From Rhizophagus irregularis (Eukaryota; Glomeromycota; Glomeromycetes; Glomerales; Glomeraceae), in NCBI RefSeq assembly GCF_026210795.1, contig NC_089444.1, forward strand, positions 1,974,501 to 2,038,500: a stretch of DNA of 64,000 bases, in the 5' to 3' direction. Of the stretch, positions 1 through 13,747 are shown in pieces. The position numbers and the translations under genes are program-made. Below the pieces are notes generated by a model. The model worked only from the letters and a program-made list of their open reading frames with translations. It was not told the origin of the DNA and did no database searches. Positions within the stretch are counted from its first letter, which is position 1. Every line of letters begins with the position of its first letter.

Positions 1-1223
<1,223 letters not shown>

Positions 1224-2265
1224 ATTATTATTTAAGTTGGTAGGGTAAAAAGGAATTAAAGAACGATCGAAAGGAAATTGTATTATCACTTTATTTATTT
1301 TACAAATTCTCGGTAAATATTAAATATATTTGTATTCCGAGATATAAACCTCATGAATTTCAGCAGAAGAAAAAAAAATATTAAAAAACATGATTAGCCA
1401 AAGTTTATTTTTTAGAAACAAGTGAAATAGTCTATAAAGTAATATTATTAATGTATGTATAGAAATTATTTTTAACATTGAATTATAATATTATCGATCA
1501 AAATTTGTTGAACTACTAAATTTTTTTAGACATTCATGATTGAAGTGACTTATTTATAATTTATAATATATTAAAAATATAGAGAATAATATATGTGATT
1601 AAGTATATATTTATTAATTAGCTTAACATCATAAAAGACATTCATCATTTACCATAAAAATAAAGTAACATCAATACTTGTTGTTATTAAACATTAAGAC
1701 TTTGTAATTATTTAATGAGATTAAATTTAAAATTTTATTTAACAAATGATGTCAACAAAACATTCTACCACTGATCGGTTTTTATTAACTACTTTAACAA
1801 CTCTGCCCTCATCATTCAAATACTACAACCGGGATACAAAAATATATATATATATATATATATATATAGAGTGAAAAATGGTGAACAAAAAAGAAAAAAA
1901 GAAAAGAAAGAAATTTTTCGACAATATTTGAATATGAATTATATACAAAGTTTTGCCATTTTCACTCATCTAAAGAAAAATACTAACAGTAATTGATGTA
2001 AAGATAAAAAAAAACTTTCCCATCTAAAAAGAAATCAAGAACAAAAACTACTAAAGTTACTATACATTGTAAAAGAAACATGAGTCTTCCTATGGTTTCT
2101 TGTAGAAAGAAGATAAGCAACATAATTTTTCAAATCCAAAAATGAATAAGACAAAAAAAAAAAAAAAATTTTATATATATATATCAAACCTTTTTCAAAA
2201 CACTTAATAATTCTACGTTATTTAATTCTTTTTATATATTTATTGTTATTTTTTTTTTTTTAGAC
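1224..2265. other. intergenic AT-rich DNA between kinase and orphan gene
   Basis: No coding region is supported. The stretch presumably holds the 3' UTRs of the two convergent genes. It contains a pure TA microsatellite at about 1840-1868 and an A-run near 2155-2168. Confidence 0.6.
1840..1868. repeat. (TA)n microsatellite
   Basis: About 14 uninterrupted TA dinucleotides. Confidence 0.9.
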
Positions 2266-3017
2266 TTATTTCTTAACGCTAATATTAAAATTGATCGAGA
2301 CAGGTAATTCGACTTCTTCACCATCGATCTCTACCTTAATTTTTGCTTTTGGGGCAGCTGCTGACCAACCATAACTCTTTTGAGGTTTAGCGATTAAAGT
2401 ATACAATGGTTCATTTTCAGTCGGTGGATTATCGGTAGCTGCATCACCGTTTTTGGTTGTTTCTTCTTCATCCGTTTTGTCTTTTTCATCTTCGACATCC
2501 TTTTTAGAAGAAGATTCTTCATGTTCCTCTTCTTTTTCGGTAGAAGAATAAGAAATTACCACTTTAAGATCTTTAGCCTTCATGAAATTTTTGAGAGCAG
2601 GAAGACTAGTATCGGCTTTCTATATTTTTTTGATCGCGATAAATATTTGAAGGCAATTCCATAAATATATATTTCAAATATCTGTTGGTAATGCTTTTTT
2701 AAAAAAAAAGTTTCTTCAAAGAAAAAAATAAAACGCGTCTTTGTTGTGTAATCCCCTCTTCCAAAACCTTTCTTGAATAATAACTTGTCAAAATAAATTT
2801 ATAATAATATACTAACCTCAGTCTTAGCTTTTTTAGTTCCAGTTGTTTTAGTCTTAGAAGTTGATGCACTTGTTGCTGCTGCTGCTTTAGCTTCTTCAGC
2901 TTTAGTTTTCGCGGCACGTCTAGGATTGGTCTTACGTTCAACTGTTGTTTCTTCGGAAGCTTGTTTTCTCTTACGTGAGGTGGTCTTTTTGGTATCGTCA
3001 GCAACTTCAGTAGTCAT
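2266..3017 (-). CDS. hypothetical charged nuclear-type protein
   Basis: Two exons on the minus strand, 3017-2817 and 2619-2266, joined by a 197-nt intron with GTTAGT donor and TATAG acceptor. The phases match and give 184 residues. The first exon is a Lys/Arg/Ala/Thr-rich tail (TSRKRKQ, NPRRAAKTK) that looks like a nuclear localisation or DNA-contact segment. The second has a short ordered start (LPALKNFMKAKDLKVVISYSS), a long Glu/Asp/Ser/Lys stretch, then a compact C-terminal segment (YTLIAKPQKSYGWSAAAPK ... VELPVSINFNISVKK). I do not recognise the family. Two ordered pieces around a low-complexity linker argue for a real gene rather than chance. The start is the ATG opening exon 1. Confidence 0.75.
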
Positions 3018-3363
3018 TTTTCTCTAGTTTATAAACAGTAAGTAGTGGGGATACGTTATTTATTTGAGCTTTCAACTGAACTTTATCTCTTAAAAAGTTT
3101 GTTATTGGAAAAAAATTTTTTTTTTTTTTAAGGAAAAGGAATGCCGTTATTTATTTTTGCGGGGAAAACAGACTATGCGGTTGTGCCGATGGGAGTGATG
3201 AATAATACAGTATGCACGATATGATGTGATTATAAAATATGACATATAATTTTGTCAAAATATATATATTTTATTGTGTAATAAAAAAGGTTTGTTTCTC
3301 GATTCTTTTCAAGTTAAATTCTTTTCTTGATGCATAACAGGATTATTTTCAGGGTTCTTTATC

Positions 3364-3532
3364 ATGAATGAAAAGAGATTTTTTAGTGAAAAAAACTGAA
3401 CCTTATAATTAATTTCTATTTACAGCTATAAACTCTGATAAAATCAACTTAGCCTCTTCAAAATATTCTGGTCAGGTCGATGTATTTGGACATTGGGCAA
3501 TCAGAAAGTTATTGCAAATCCGTCTCGATTAG
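3364..3532 (+). CDS. possible 42-residue spliced mini-ORF or orphan exon
   Basis: After the acceptor ending at 3425 the frame reads INSDKINLASSKYSGQVDV and on to KLLQIRLD, then TAG at 3530-3532. An upstream ATG exon (3364-3385) would join in phase through a 40-nt intron with a weak GTGAAA donor. The composition is less AT-driven than its surroundings. No family is recognised. It could be a leftover terminal exon of a lost gene or chance. Confidence 0.2.
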
Positions 3533-5097
3533 GTTCTGCACTATTTTTTGGAAGATTGTTTTAAATGAAGGAACTTTTTTCTAGGTAAATTATTTTTCTC
3601 CTTTTCACATACTATTATAATTCAATTTTGCTTACAATATGACGGTAAAACCATTTTTTCGGTTATTTTTTTTATCAAATAATGACGCATTGTTTATGAA
3701 CAGTCATTTAAATTGACTGTGCATATATCAAAATTCTGTCTATAATATATAATTTATTTAATCGTTTTTTATTAACAAATGTAAATTTAAAGCTTTAAAA
3801 ACTTTAAATTAATTATAATATTATTAAGCTAAATAAAAATAATAATAGTTTTTCAATTTTTAACCTTATATTAATATAAAAAATTAAGATTATATTAAAG
3901 TGAGAATTAGGATAATTGGGATATGTTATATTATATAAATATTAATAAAAATCTTACACAATTTACATCTATATAATTAATAGTTAAGAAAATTAAAAAA
4001 TATAGCATTTAATTAATATTGAAAAAAAGTAAAGCAAAAGAATAACAAATAATTAAAAGATATAATAGATATTAGAATTACTAAAGTAATAAAATGGAAA
4101 TTGTTTTGAAATATTTATTATTTAAAAATTTAAAAAATATAAATTAAAATAAAATTTAATAAATAAAATAAAAATTATTAAGTTAAAAAAAGGTATAAAA
4201 ATAGAATTTTAAAATTAATATAAAATAATTAATAAAATTTATATAGTTATACTTATAGTATTTCTATAAAAAAAAATTTATACAAAAATGATATATATTA
4301 ATTAAAAAAAATTGCTTCACATAAAATTTTAAATGTATTTATTTTGATTAATTTTACTTAAAATATATTTAAAATATAAATTTTCTTTTTAAATATATAT
4401 TTATATATTTAAATTATAATTAGTACATTTTAATATATTTTTAATATATTCTATTAGTACTTTGGTTATTAGTATAGTTACTTAGCTATTTAACAGTACC
4501 AAAATAGTTAAATTTAATTTATATATTTAAAAGTAGTATATAATGCCAATCATTTTTTATAAATGTACAGTAATAAATAATTTTATTGATCATTATATAG
4601 AGTTTTAGAAATTTGGTATTATATTAAAATAAATATCAAAATGAATTTTTTTTTTGCTAATATAACACATAATTAATATTTCTGATAATTAGTTACTAAA
4701 AATATTTCCAAAAAACTAAAGTTAAATGTTTTTAATATATTTACTAATGTAAAAATTTTATTGCAACATTATCTTTAAATATATAATATATATATAATTT
4801 AAAGTTAACTAAATTTAGTTAAATCAATTAAAATTTCTGAATAATAAATCATAATTTTAGTTAAAATTTATTAATTTTGACTAATTTGTAATACTAGCCT
4901 AAATTTTGTTAAAATGAAATTATTTACATAATATAATATCATTAACTTAATAATAAAAGTAAACTCAATAATCACTCTTACAATTCTATTGAAAAAATTT
5001 TACAAAAATTGTTAAAAAATTGCATTTTTCAGTTTATTTTGCCTATTTTTTAATAATTAAAAAAAAATTTGTTTAAATTTTTAGATTGTATTAATAA

Positions 5098-5264
5098 GGG
5101 TGCTGTCAGATATTATCTAATATTTTAAGGGAAAGGGGGTAATTATAGATCTTAGGTTACATATAATACTATATAAGAAATTATATATATAACATATCTT
5201 ACCTAGGGGGGAGGGGGTAAGCTCTTATATTAAAGTGATATTAGGTAATATCTGACAGTGCCCT
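5098..5264. mobile_element. MITE with ~26-bp TIRs (family A)
   Basis: Left end GGGTGCTGTCAGATATTA and right end TAATATCTGACAGTGCCC are near-perfect inverted repeats around a non-coding core of about 110 bp with a G-run on each side. A truncated inverted copy lies at 16236-16344. The class is unknown. Confidence 0.7.
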
Positions 5265-5738
5265 AATGATACTAATAATATTAGTATTTTTATTTAATAA
5301 TATAAAAATTTAAGTATTTTAAGAAAAGTTAAAGAACAGAAAATTTGTAATAAAATAAATAAAATTATAGAATATTTAAAACAATAAAATTTTACACTAT
5401 ATGTAATTATTAATTTTATTAAAAAAAAATTTTAATAATATACTAAAGGAATAGAAAAATTAAAACAACTTTACAATTTATTTGGTATATAGTAAATTGA
5501 TAAAAATGTTATTAAAGAAGTTGATAGTATTTTATTAAAATTAGAAGTATATAATTCATATTTTTAATTTAATAATAAATATTTACATCAATTAATAAGT
5601 AAAAAAATAAAGAATTTTAATAAAAAAATTATTGTCTGAAGCATAAGTATAGAATACTTTTATTCTACTCTAAACTATACATGTATTGTTTGTCCGCACA
5701 TATGTATGACCAATAAAATCTTAGGATCAGGTATAATA

Positions 5739-5893
5739 GGATCCGTTTACTTATAATAAAGGTTATTGTAGAAAATTGGCCCTTTACTAATAGTTTTTAC
5801 CTTATTTTTTTCTTAAATTCTATTGGTTAATTAGCTAAAAAGGAAACAAATCATAACAATGTAACATAAAATTTCCTTTTATAGTAGGATCTG
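5739..5893. mobile_element. degraded copy of the family at 38671-40365
   Basis: Begins AGGATCCGTTTACTTATAAT, followed by AAAGG. It ends with the inverted match CCTTTTATAGTAGGATCT. Its start resembles the ATAGGAYYCCGCTTA ends at 38671 and 40365. There is no coding content. Confidence 0.4.
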
Positions 5894-6135
5894 CAAAGAA
5901 TTTTATATATGATTTTTACTTTAGGCATGAGGGTGCCACCTATCTTATAAGGTAAAGAGGGGTTCTGATATAACCTTAGATTTGTTTATATATATAATAC
6001 TTTTTGTTTATATTTCTCTAATTTAAAATATCTTTGAAATTTTTTATGCCATTTAATTTATAGTTTAATTTTTATGAGCATATAATTTATGATACATCAA
6101 TGATTACCATTTCCTAGTTTAATGATATTAATATA

Positions 6136-6523
6136 CAGTCAATTCTTCTTATAATGAATTTTGATATAACGAATTTTACAATATAACAGATTTTTAGTGT
6201 AGTACAGATTCTAATATATAAAAAAATCTTATTATACCAAATTATACTAATTAAATGTTATATACCATTTAATAAAGTAAATTTTATAAACCATATATAA
6301 AAAATACTCTTTTAATAACAAATTTTCTTTTATAACAAATTTTTTTAATATAACGAAGATATTTTGTATAACTTATATTTTTGCATTATAAAATACAATT
6401 ATTATATAACAATATACTATAATATACCAAAATTTTCTAAATTATACCAGATTTTTCCAAATATTTTTATAATGAAAGTTTGATTAGCCTAGATGCTCAC
6501 TTCATTATATTAGAAGTTAATTG
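6136..6523. mobile_element. pogo-like MITE, family with CAGTCAAYTCTT ends
   Basis: Flanked by TA on both sides. Left end CAGTCAATTCTTCTTATAAT; right end, inverted, CAATTAACTTCTAATATAAT. The same family occurs inverted at 40470-40871, sharing the internal sequence around ATAATGAAGTGRGCRTC. TA target duplication and CAGT-type ends are usual for Tc1/mariner/pogo elements. Confidence 0.75.
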
Positions 6524-6939
6524 TATTTTTTGCAATAAATATAATAAATATGTAATTTTCTTTTTAAAAATACAGAAGGACTCCAAAAAATGCTTATATA
6601 TATAAAATACTAGGGTGCTTAGCCAGTATAAAAAAATTTTATAATGTAAAAATTTTATAATGCTTAATTTTAAGAAAATTTTATATTATATAGGGTTTAA
6701 AATTTGTCGTATTTTCTGCATGCGTTACTACCCCCATGGATATATTATATATAAAAGTCAAAATGACATTCTAAACCCTTCATGGCTCATTAAGTAAAGT
6801 TGTAGAATGGGCAAAAATACGCATAGAAATAAAATTTTAAGGCTCTATAATATGTACGTAAGAGTTGCAGTATGAATATTTAAAAAAATCAGGATTTTAC
6901 TAAAGTCACGTGATAATTGATGATTGACAAATTTACTAT

Positions 6940-9900
6940 CTAGGGGTTAGATAAATAAACGGGGGGGGCCAACTCATAGGTTACACAGACTGATCAATAA
7001 TAACCAGAACTGTCGCCATATGTAATTTTATAAGTAACCTTATTAAAATATGATCGTACCCCATGTTTAAGATGAAAAATCAATTGATAATCATTATAAT
7101 CCATGAAAAAAAAATAATTGATCGGTAATAAAGAAACGCGAAACTATCTGAAAATATAATTTTTTGTCAAAGTTTCGTGTTTATTTACTTTAAAAAACTT
7201 GATCGGCGGTTTAATACATCTAAAATACATAGAAAATTTCGCTACAACTTGAAAATGGTAGGCATTAAAGGTTAGAAAAGCACAACTTTTATATTTTTTA
7301 AATAATATTAACATTTTTTATTAAAAAGTTTCAAAAAAAACGCACAATTAATATAAACGAGAATAGTATTGATTTGCCAATACCAAAGCAGCAAAAAAAA
7401 GCATTACAAGAACTTGTACGTACTAAGCCTAACCTTAAAGGAAAAATGGTATATTTTTTTCCAACATTAGATAAATATTTTGAAGGTGTGCTTATGTATG
7501 AAGTAAAGGATAAGAAAGCATATGTATATAGCGTCAAAGATAATCGCAAATTTGACACATTTTCCAAATGGATAGATTATTTGGGAAACCGAGGATATTT
7601 TAAAGGACGTAGGTCTGCTACAGCAACCATTTTTTTGGAAGCAAATCCTACAAGTCCGTCAATTGCATCTATTTTATCTACATCAAATTCATTATATTGG
7701 AAAACATCATTGTTAATAAACACCACAGATATTCTTTCATCAATTCAAGAAAAAGTTAAACTGGGAGGAGAGTTTTCTGGAACTGCAATACGAAAAATTA
7801 GTGAAGGTCTTGAACTTCATTTTTTCAAAGAAGAAAAATCAGAAAAAAAGCTATTGATTCTAACTAAGAGTGGTTTATATAGATATGAAGTTTATATATT
7901 TGATCAAATAGTAAAAGAAAAATATCTTCCTTTTCCAACCAAAGAAATGAAAAGAACTTCGATGAAATAATTAATTTTATTAGATATGTTTTTTCTGTTA
8001 GTATTTGTTATGGACAAAGTACTGCTGGTAATTAATTATTATTTTTTATTTTTTATTTATTTATATACGTAAATTTTATTTGATAATTTTTATTCAAAGG
8101 TTTTGAACAAGTAACACATATTCGGGGTACTCAACTAGTTAGCAATAATAAAGATCATACTCCTTTTGCTTTAATGGAACGGATTGGTCAACCTGATGAG
8201 GTATATAGAAGAATAGATTGTATACTTGTAATAACAGAAAAAAATATATGCAAAAATTGTGCAAAATTATGAAAAACTTTACAAAGAATTCAACAAAGAA
8301 TTTTGTCTGGAACAAACTCAATAAAAGTAACACATGCATCAAAAGAAACTCTTATAAAAAAGGTTAGCCAACAGAGAAAGATTATTAAAGAACAAAATAA
8401 TATAATTATTGATTTAAAAGATTATTTAAAAGAAAAAATTGAAAGGGAAGAAGAAGAAGCATCAGGTGAAATTGCAAATATTGTTCATACTGTTACTAAA
8501 GGTATTATTAACAAAGATATAGATATTTCTGCTTTTCATCCTATTTTTCAAGAACTTATTCGTATTCAAACTGAAAAACCAAATGGAACAAGATATCATC
8601 CAATGTAAGGTTAATTAAGATGATATTAAATATGAAAAATATCTTATATTTTTAATTTTTTAGGTTTTTACGTTGGGCTATATCTGTATATAGTAGATCA
8701 GGTCATGCAGCTTATAATGCAATGAAAACAATTATGCGTTTACCATCAATTTCAACACTTAAAAGTTATATTAACGAAAGTGAACAAAAATCAGGCTGGC
8801 AAGATAAAATTGCTAATCAAATATTAGCTAATTTGACAATAAATAAAATTTGGGGATATGGAAGAGTGGGATTTTTTTCAGTGATTCTTTTAAAATTCAA
8901 AAAGGTAAAAATTATTATTATTTTTAAATTTTTTTAATAATTTATATTTAATTATTTAATTTGATTGTAAAACATCTAAAAATAGGTCTTCTTTGGAGTC
9001 AACGTAAAAATTGTTATGTTGGTTATTTGGATTTTGAAAATGAAATGCAAGAGTATGAGATGTTTGCTATGCAATGTAAACAAGAAATAGAATCAATATC
9101 AATAGAAGATAATTCTACATCAAGTAATAAACAAAAATTTGGACTTGCAACCCAAGTTCATCAAATTGTTTGGCATTCAACAACACATAATTTTGCATTT
9201 CCCATATCTTATTATGGTATTAATAATATATCAATACATAGTTTAAATACATTACTTTTTAATCTTGCAGCAAAAATTAGAGTGTATAGGTATATATACA
9301 TGTGGATCAATTTGTGATGGAGCAGGAGAAAATAGAATTCATATTAAAAGTTTTGATTGGTATGCATCAAAATGGACTTGTGGTGATATTGTAGAAGTTA
9401 ATTTTAATAAAGATAAAACATCTTTTTATGCAGCAAAAATTATAAATAGTAATTTTGAAAAAACAAAATTTACTGTATGTCAACTTGATTGTAATAATCC
9501 TAAAAATATTGAAATTGAACGAAATTTTATTCGTCCACCAATGCCTTCAAAATTGAAATGGAATGTCAATGAAATATGCGAATTTAGAAATCCAGATGAT
9601 AATAAATGGTACTTAGGAAAAATTATTGAGTTTGATCCAAGTTGAAACAACATTATCTGTAGAAATTATAGAAGGAATATATGCAAAAAAGGGATGGAAA
9701 GTTTTTAGTTATCATATTAGTAAGTTTCTTTAGACCTGTTTATAATAATCAAGAAATTTTATTAAATTATAAAACAATCAATCCTATTACAGGAGAAGAG
9801 TGGTTTTTTATTAGTGATCCAACACATGTTTTTAAAAAACTTAGAAACAACATATCAAAAAGTCATACAGGTGAAAAAAATGCAAGAGAAATAATGTTTA

Positions 9901-12503
9901 ATAAAAAGGAAATTAGTTGGAAACATATAAAAGGTGTATATGAATATACAAATAAACATGCAACTGCTAAAGCTACCAAACTTACAAAACGACATATATG
10001 GCTTACTTCATGGAGTAAGATGCGTGTTGATCTTGCTGAGCATACATTATCGAAAAGAAGTTGAAGATGCACTAGCAACTATTAAAGAACTTAAAAATAT
10101 ATCAGAAGGAACAAGAGTAAGTAATTATTAATTTATAATAATTAATTTCTTTAAAAAAAACTAATAATAATAATTTATTTTAAGGATTATATCAAATATT
10201 CACGAAAGTATCGTGAAATAATGCATAGTAAAATTAATTTTCAATCTTTAGAAGATCCACGTATCAATACTTTAAAACAAATTCGTGATTGGTTTATATG
10301 TGGTGATAAACAAAAGACAGAATCTAAAGAGTGGATTTCATCACAATGCCAATTTGATTTGGTTTTATCTATCAATGGTTTTATTGGAATGCTTACATAT
10401 ATTTTAAATAAATATCCAAGTGCAATGATTCAAGCAAAAAGGATTTCACAAGATATGCTTGAGGGACTTTTTGGTACAATCTGAGAACTTGGTGGAGACT
10501 CTTCCACCCAAACACTTAAATCTTATGGACATGCCTTAAACAAATATCAAATTACAATGTTAGTTTCGTCAGAAATAAAGAGTGTTAATTATGGCAAAAC
10601 AGATAGTACTGGAACTGGTATTACTACTTTAGTAAGAAGGTATGCATATGTTATAAATTATATTATTATTACATCTTTATAAATTAAAATATTTTATTTA
10701 CAATTAGAGATTATCGAAAAGATAAACAAAAAACAACAAATAATGAAGAAAATAATTACATTTATCAAAAACATTTGGTTCATTTGGCACAAATATCATC
10801 TCTTTCTCACAATGTGTTTAAAAATCTTCTTACAGATGATTTAATTATGGGGAAAATCAAGTTTCCATTAGGACCATACCATAAAAATGTTGATCAGTAA
10901 AATATTAGAATTTTTGCCCAGAGTGAACGCCACCAACTTATAGAAACCATCCTTTATCAGGATTCTATTGATAAATTATTACAAAAGTGGCAAGATATTA
11001 TTAAAAATATCGCTTGTAAAGCAATTCTTAAAAAAACAGGAATTCAATGGTTAGCTACTTGGAGCTCTTACCTTGAAAATTGTCTAAATAATTTTAAATG
11101 CTCAGGAGTCTGGTATCAAGATTTTCTTATTGCGTCCAATTTAAATGATTCTTCAACTAAAAGGCTCGTTGTATACTTGCTTTTACAAGAGGTTATTAAA
11201 ATTACCTTTAGTGAAAAAACAGTATCAAATATCTCACAAACTCATTTAGCAGCAGACAATAATTTAAAACCAGAAAAAATTATTGTCTTGGAATCATCTG
11301 AGGCGTCAAAATTTTCCTACATCATTGGGTGGATTGTTTATAAGTTAACAAAGAATGACAATATAACAAAATCGCGTCCTGAATTTGAAGCAATTAAAAC
11401 TCACCTTATGACTCTAAATTCAGAACAAGTTGTTTATGAACAGGATGTTCGATCTCAAACAACAAATGCGATTCCCGGTCTGAAGTTTTTAGAATTTATG
11501 TATAAAATAGAATCATTAGTGTTATTATTATTTGAAAAGCATACGGAATTTGGACCCAATATTCTTCAATATATACACAATAGCTTATTACGTAACTTAC
11601 CATTGTTAGAAAATTTTAACACACTCATCAATATCTCTACTCGATGCTTTCCACGTGCGACTCTATAAATATAACAAAATACGAGTTAAAAGATGATGCT
11701 AGAGATTTTCTTTATGAAAGAATTATTATTATTTATATGAAGAGTAGACAAAAATCCTGGCGAAAATTCAATGATCTCATCCCCGAAAAGGCAACCTCAA
11801 GCCTTAGGGAAAATCTTAAAGCTATGCGTAATGATACTGAAAATAACATACCTACTTTAATAAAAAAGTCCAACTTACCAAAAGATCCTATGCTTGGTTT
11901 GGTGCAACTTCAAATCTGGGCACAGTTGGATGGTGCTGAAGGATTATTCTCAAAATTGTTTCAGAGTGAGCTGAGCATAATTCGGTTACGGGCATTTGGA
12001 GATAATATAAATAACAAAAGAAAAAAGAGTTTAATACCTTTAATTTTAGAACACCTGAAAAAGGGTACTTCTTTTTCCAAAGAAGCTATATCAAAGGGTC
12101 AAATATTTACAGTTTGAATTATAGAATAGTTGTTAATGAAGTCTATTATCCAAATATTTGGTATATAAATAAAAAATAACATTAAAACGGTGCTTAAAGT
12201 AAATTGCTACAGTAAATTAGCTTATTCCAAGGAAAAAAATAACAATTTACAAAAGCTATAGTGACTCAATTGAAATAAAACCACTTTTCCTATATAGACC
12301 TAACTTGAGTAATCTTAGTTTTTAAGATCGGCTGCTTTTCTATGAATGCGCGTCGAAAAAAATTAAAAAAAAGTAAAAATTTGCGCAATTTTATAGTAGA
12401 TTTCGATTGTGTAACCAATTTATGGTGGCGACAGTTCTGGTTATTATTGATCAGTCTGTGTAACCTATGAGTTGGCCCCCCCGTTTATTTATCTAACCCC
12501 TAG
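6940..12503 (+). mobile_element. P-superfamily DNA transposon with TIRs
   Basis: The terminal inverted repeats match over about 77 bp, apart from ends facing different interiors. Both start CTAGGGGTTAGATAAATAAA and run through a G-tract to CAGAACTGTCGCCA. The direct repeat TTACTAT at 6933-6939 and 12504-12510 is the probable target duplication (7 bp; P elements typically make 8). Inside is a multi-exon transposase relic. High TIR identity against a broken gene suggests recent mobilisation in trans or recent decay. Confidence 0.85.
7329..12117 (+). pseudogene. P-element-type transposase, broken
   Basis: A large DDE-type transposase split by several introns and lesions. An N-terminal domain of unknown fold (about 7374-7970) is followed by DEIINFIRYVFSVSICYGQS. 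A basic coiled-coil-like segment (8303-8608) comes next, then FLRWAISVYSRSGHAAYNAM. First catalytic Asp: FSDSFKIQKGLLWS near 8880-9000. Conserved CDGAGENR is near 9316, FISDPTHVFKKLRNN near 9816, and SQDMLEGLFGTI plus ELGG near 10440-10500. The spacing and motifs match the Drosophila P/THAP9 family. Lesions: a T-run shift near 8877, shifts near 9640 and 9720, TGA at 10482 where Arg is expected, TAA near 10898 where Gln is plausible, and a shift near 11660. About 110 extra residues between CDGAGENR and SDPTH look like two Tudor/Agenet-type barrels. The true start is not visible; the frame is open upstream of 7374. Confidence 0.8.
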
Positions 12504-12510
12504 TTACTAT

Positions 12511-13747
12511 ATAAAAATTACCAAAAATGGAGGGGTGCGCACATGCGCGGGTGCGCACAAATTTTATTTCCTATTATATATATAAGATAATTAAATTGCA
12601 TATTTTTGGTATTATTTAAAATACTAAGAGTTTTTAGTTACTTAATTTTTATATTTATAAAATTCTTTAAAATATTATATATTGAATTTATAATTAATTT
12701 TTATTTTATTTTTATTACCAATGATTTTACTTTCAGTTGATTTTATACTACATTTTACAATTTTATATATATAAATATATAAACAAAAATTTTTTTTAAA
12801 AAATTTCAGTTTTTTTTATTAATTATATTTTAATAATATCTTTTATTAATTTTATTAAACTCAGTGTACCATTTTTAATATAAAATTATTATATTATATA
12901 TGTTTATTTTGTTAAATAAAATTACTGTAAATATATTTTACTTTAAAATATAATTTTACTACTCATCACTTTAGTTATATGAAATTACTTTTTATGCTTG
13001 AGTAAAATTATTTAGCAAATTAAATCTATTTGTATTTTAATTTTCATGAAGCTAAATATGATATTTATATAAAAAAACATATTTTTATAATGGTAATAAT
13101 TTTTAAATTTTTTACTTTTTCTTTTACAACTTTGAAATATAATTACATTACTTTGATCAAATAAAATCGACTTTTAAAATTAATTAAAAGTTATTCAGCA
13201 AAGTCAAACTACTTATAATTTTATGAGTGTAAGTATAATACTTATGGAGAAAAGTGCATTTATCATAATAGTACTAACTTTCAAATTTTTTATTTCTCTG
13301 TTTATAACTTCAAAGTATAATTACACCCTTTAGTCAAATGAAATTGACTTTCTAAATTAATTGAAAATTGTTCAGCAAAATTAAAACTACCTGCATATTA
13401 ATTTTTATAAATGTACTAAGTATAATACTTGTAGAGAAATTTACATTTTTTAATTTTTAATTTTTCTTTTACTATTTATTAACTTTATTAATTGAATACA
13501 GTAATACCAGAATCCTGAATAATTATAGTTAAGGTTATATTCAACTATATTTTAAACTTTATACATTATTTATCTTTTAATTTTATTAAATTAATATTAT
13601 AAGATAATATAGAAAAAATGGTTTTTTTAAAAAAAAGAATCTTTTGATATTAAAATTATACAAATTTACTGATTAAAATTAGAGATAAAGTTGTATAATA
13701 AGGCAAAATTTAGCAAAAAAAATATACACTTTTTTACTATCAGTATA
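12511..13747. other. AT-rich spacer
   Basis: No gene seen. Two diverged direct repeats of about 180 bp (roughly 13095-13290 and 13285-13460) share the order TTTATAACTTYRAARTATAA then TTGAAAATTGTTCAGCAAA. Confidence 0.4.

Larger units (their letters stand above)
3018..6135. other. AT-rich gene-poor region
   Basis: Very AT-rich, with no long reading frame. A possible tiny spliced frame is listed at 3364-3532, a MITE at 5098-5264, and a degraded element of the family seen at 38671 near 5739-5893. Otherwise nothing is recognised. Confidence 0.5.
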
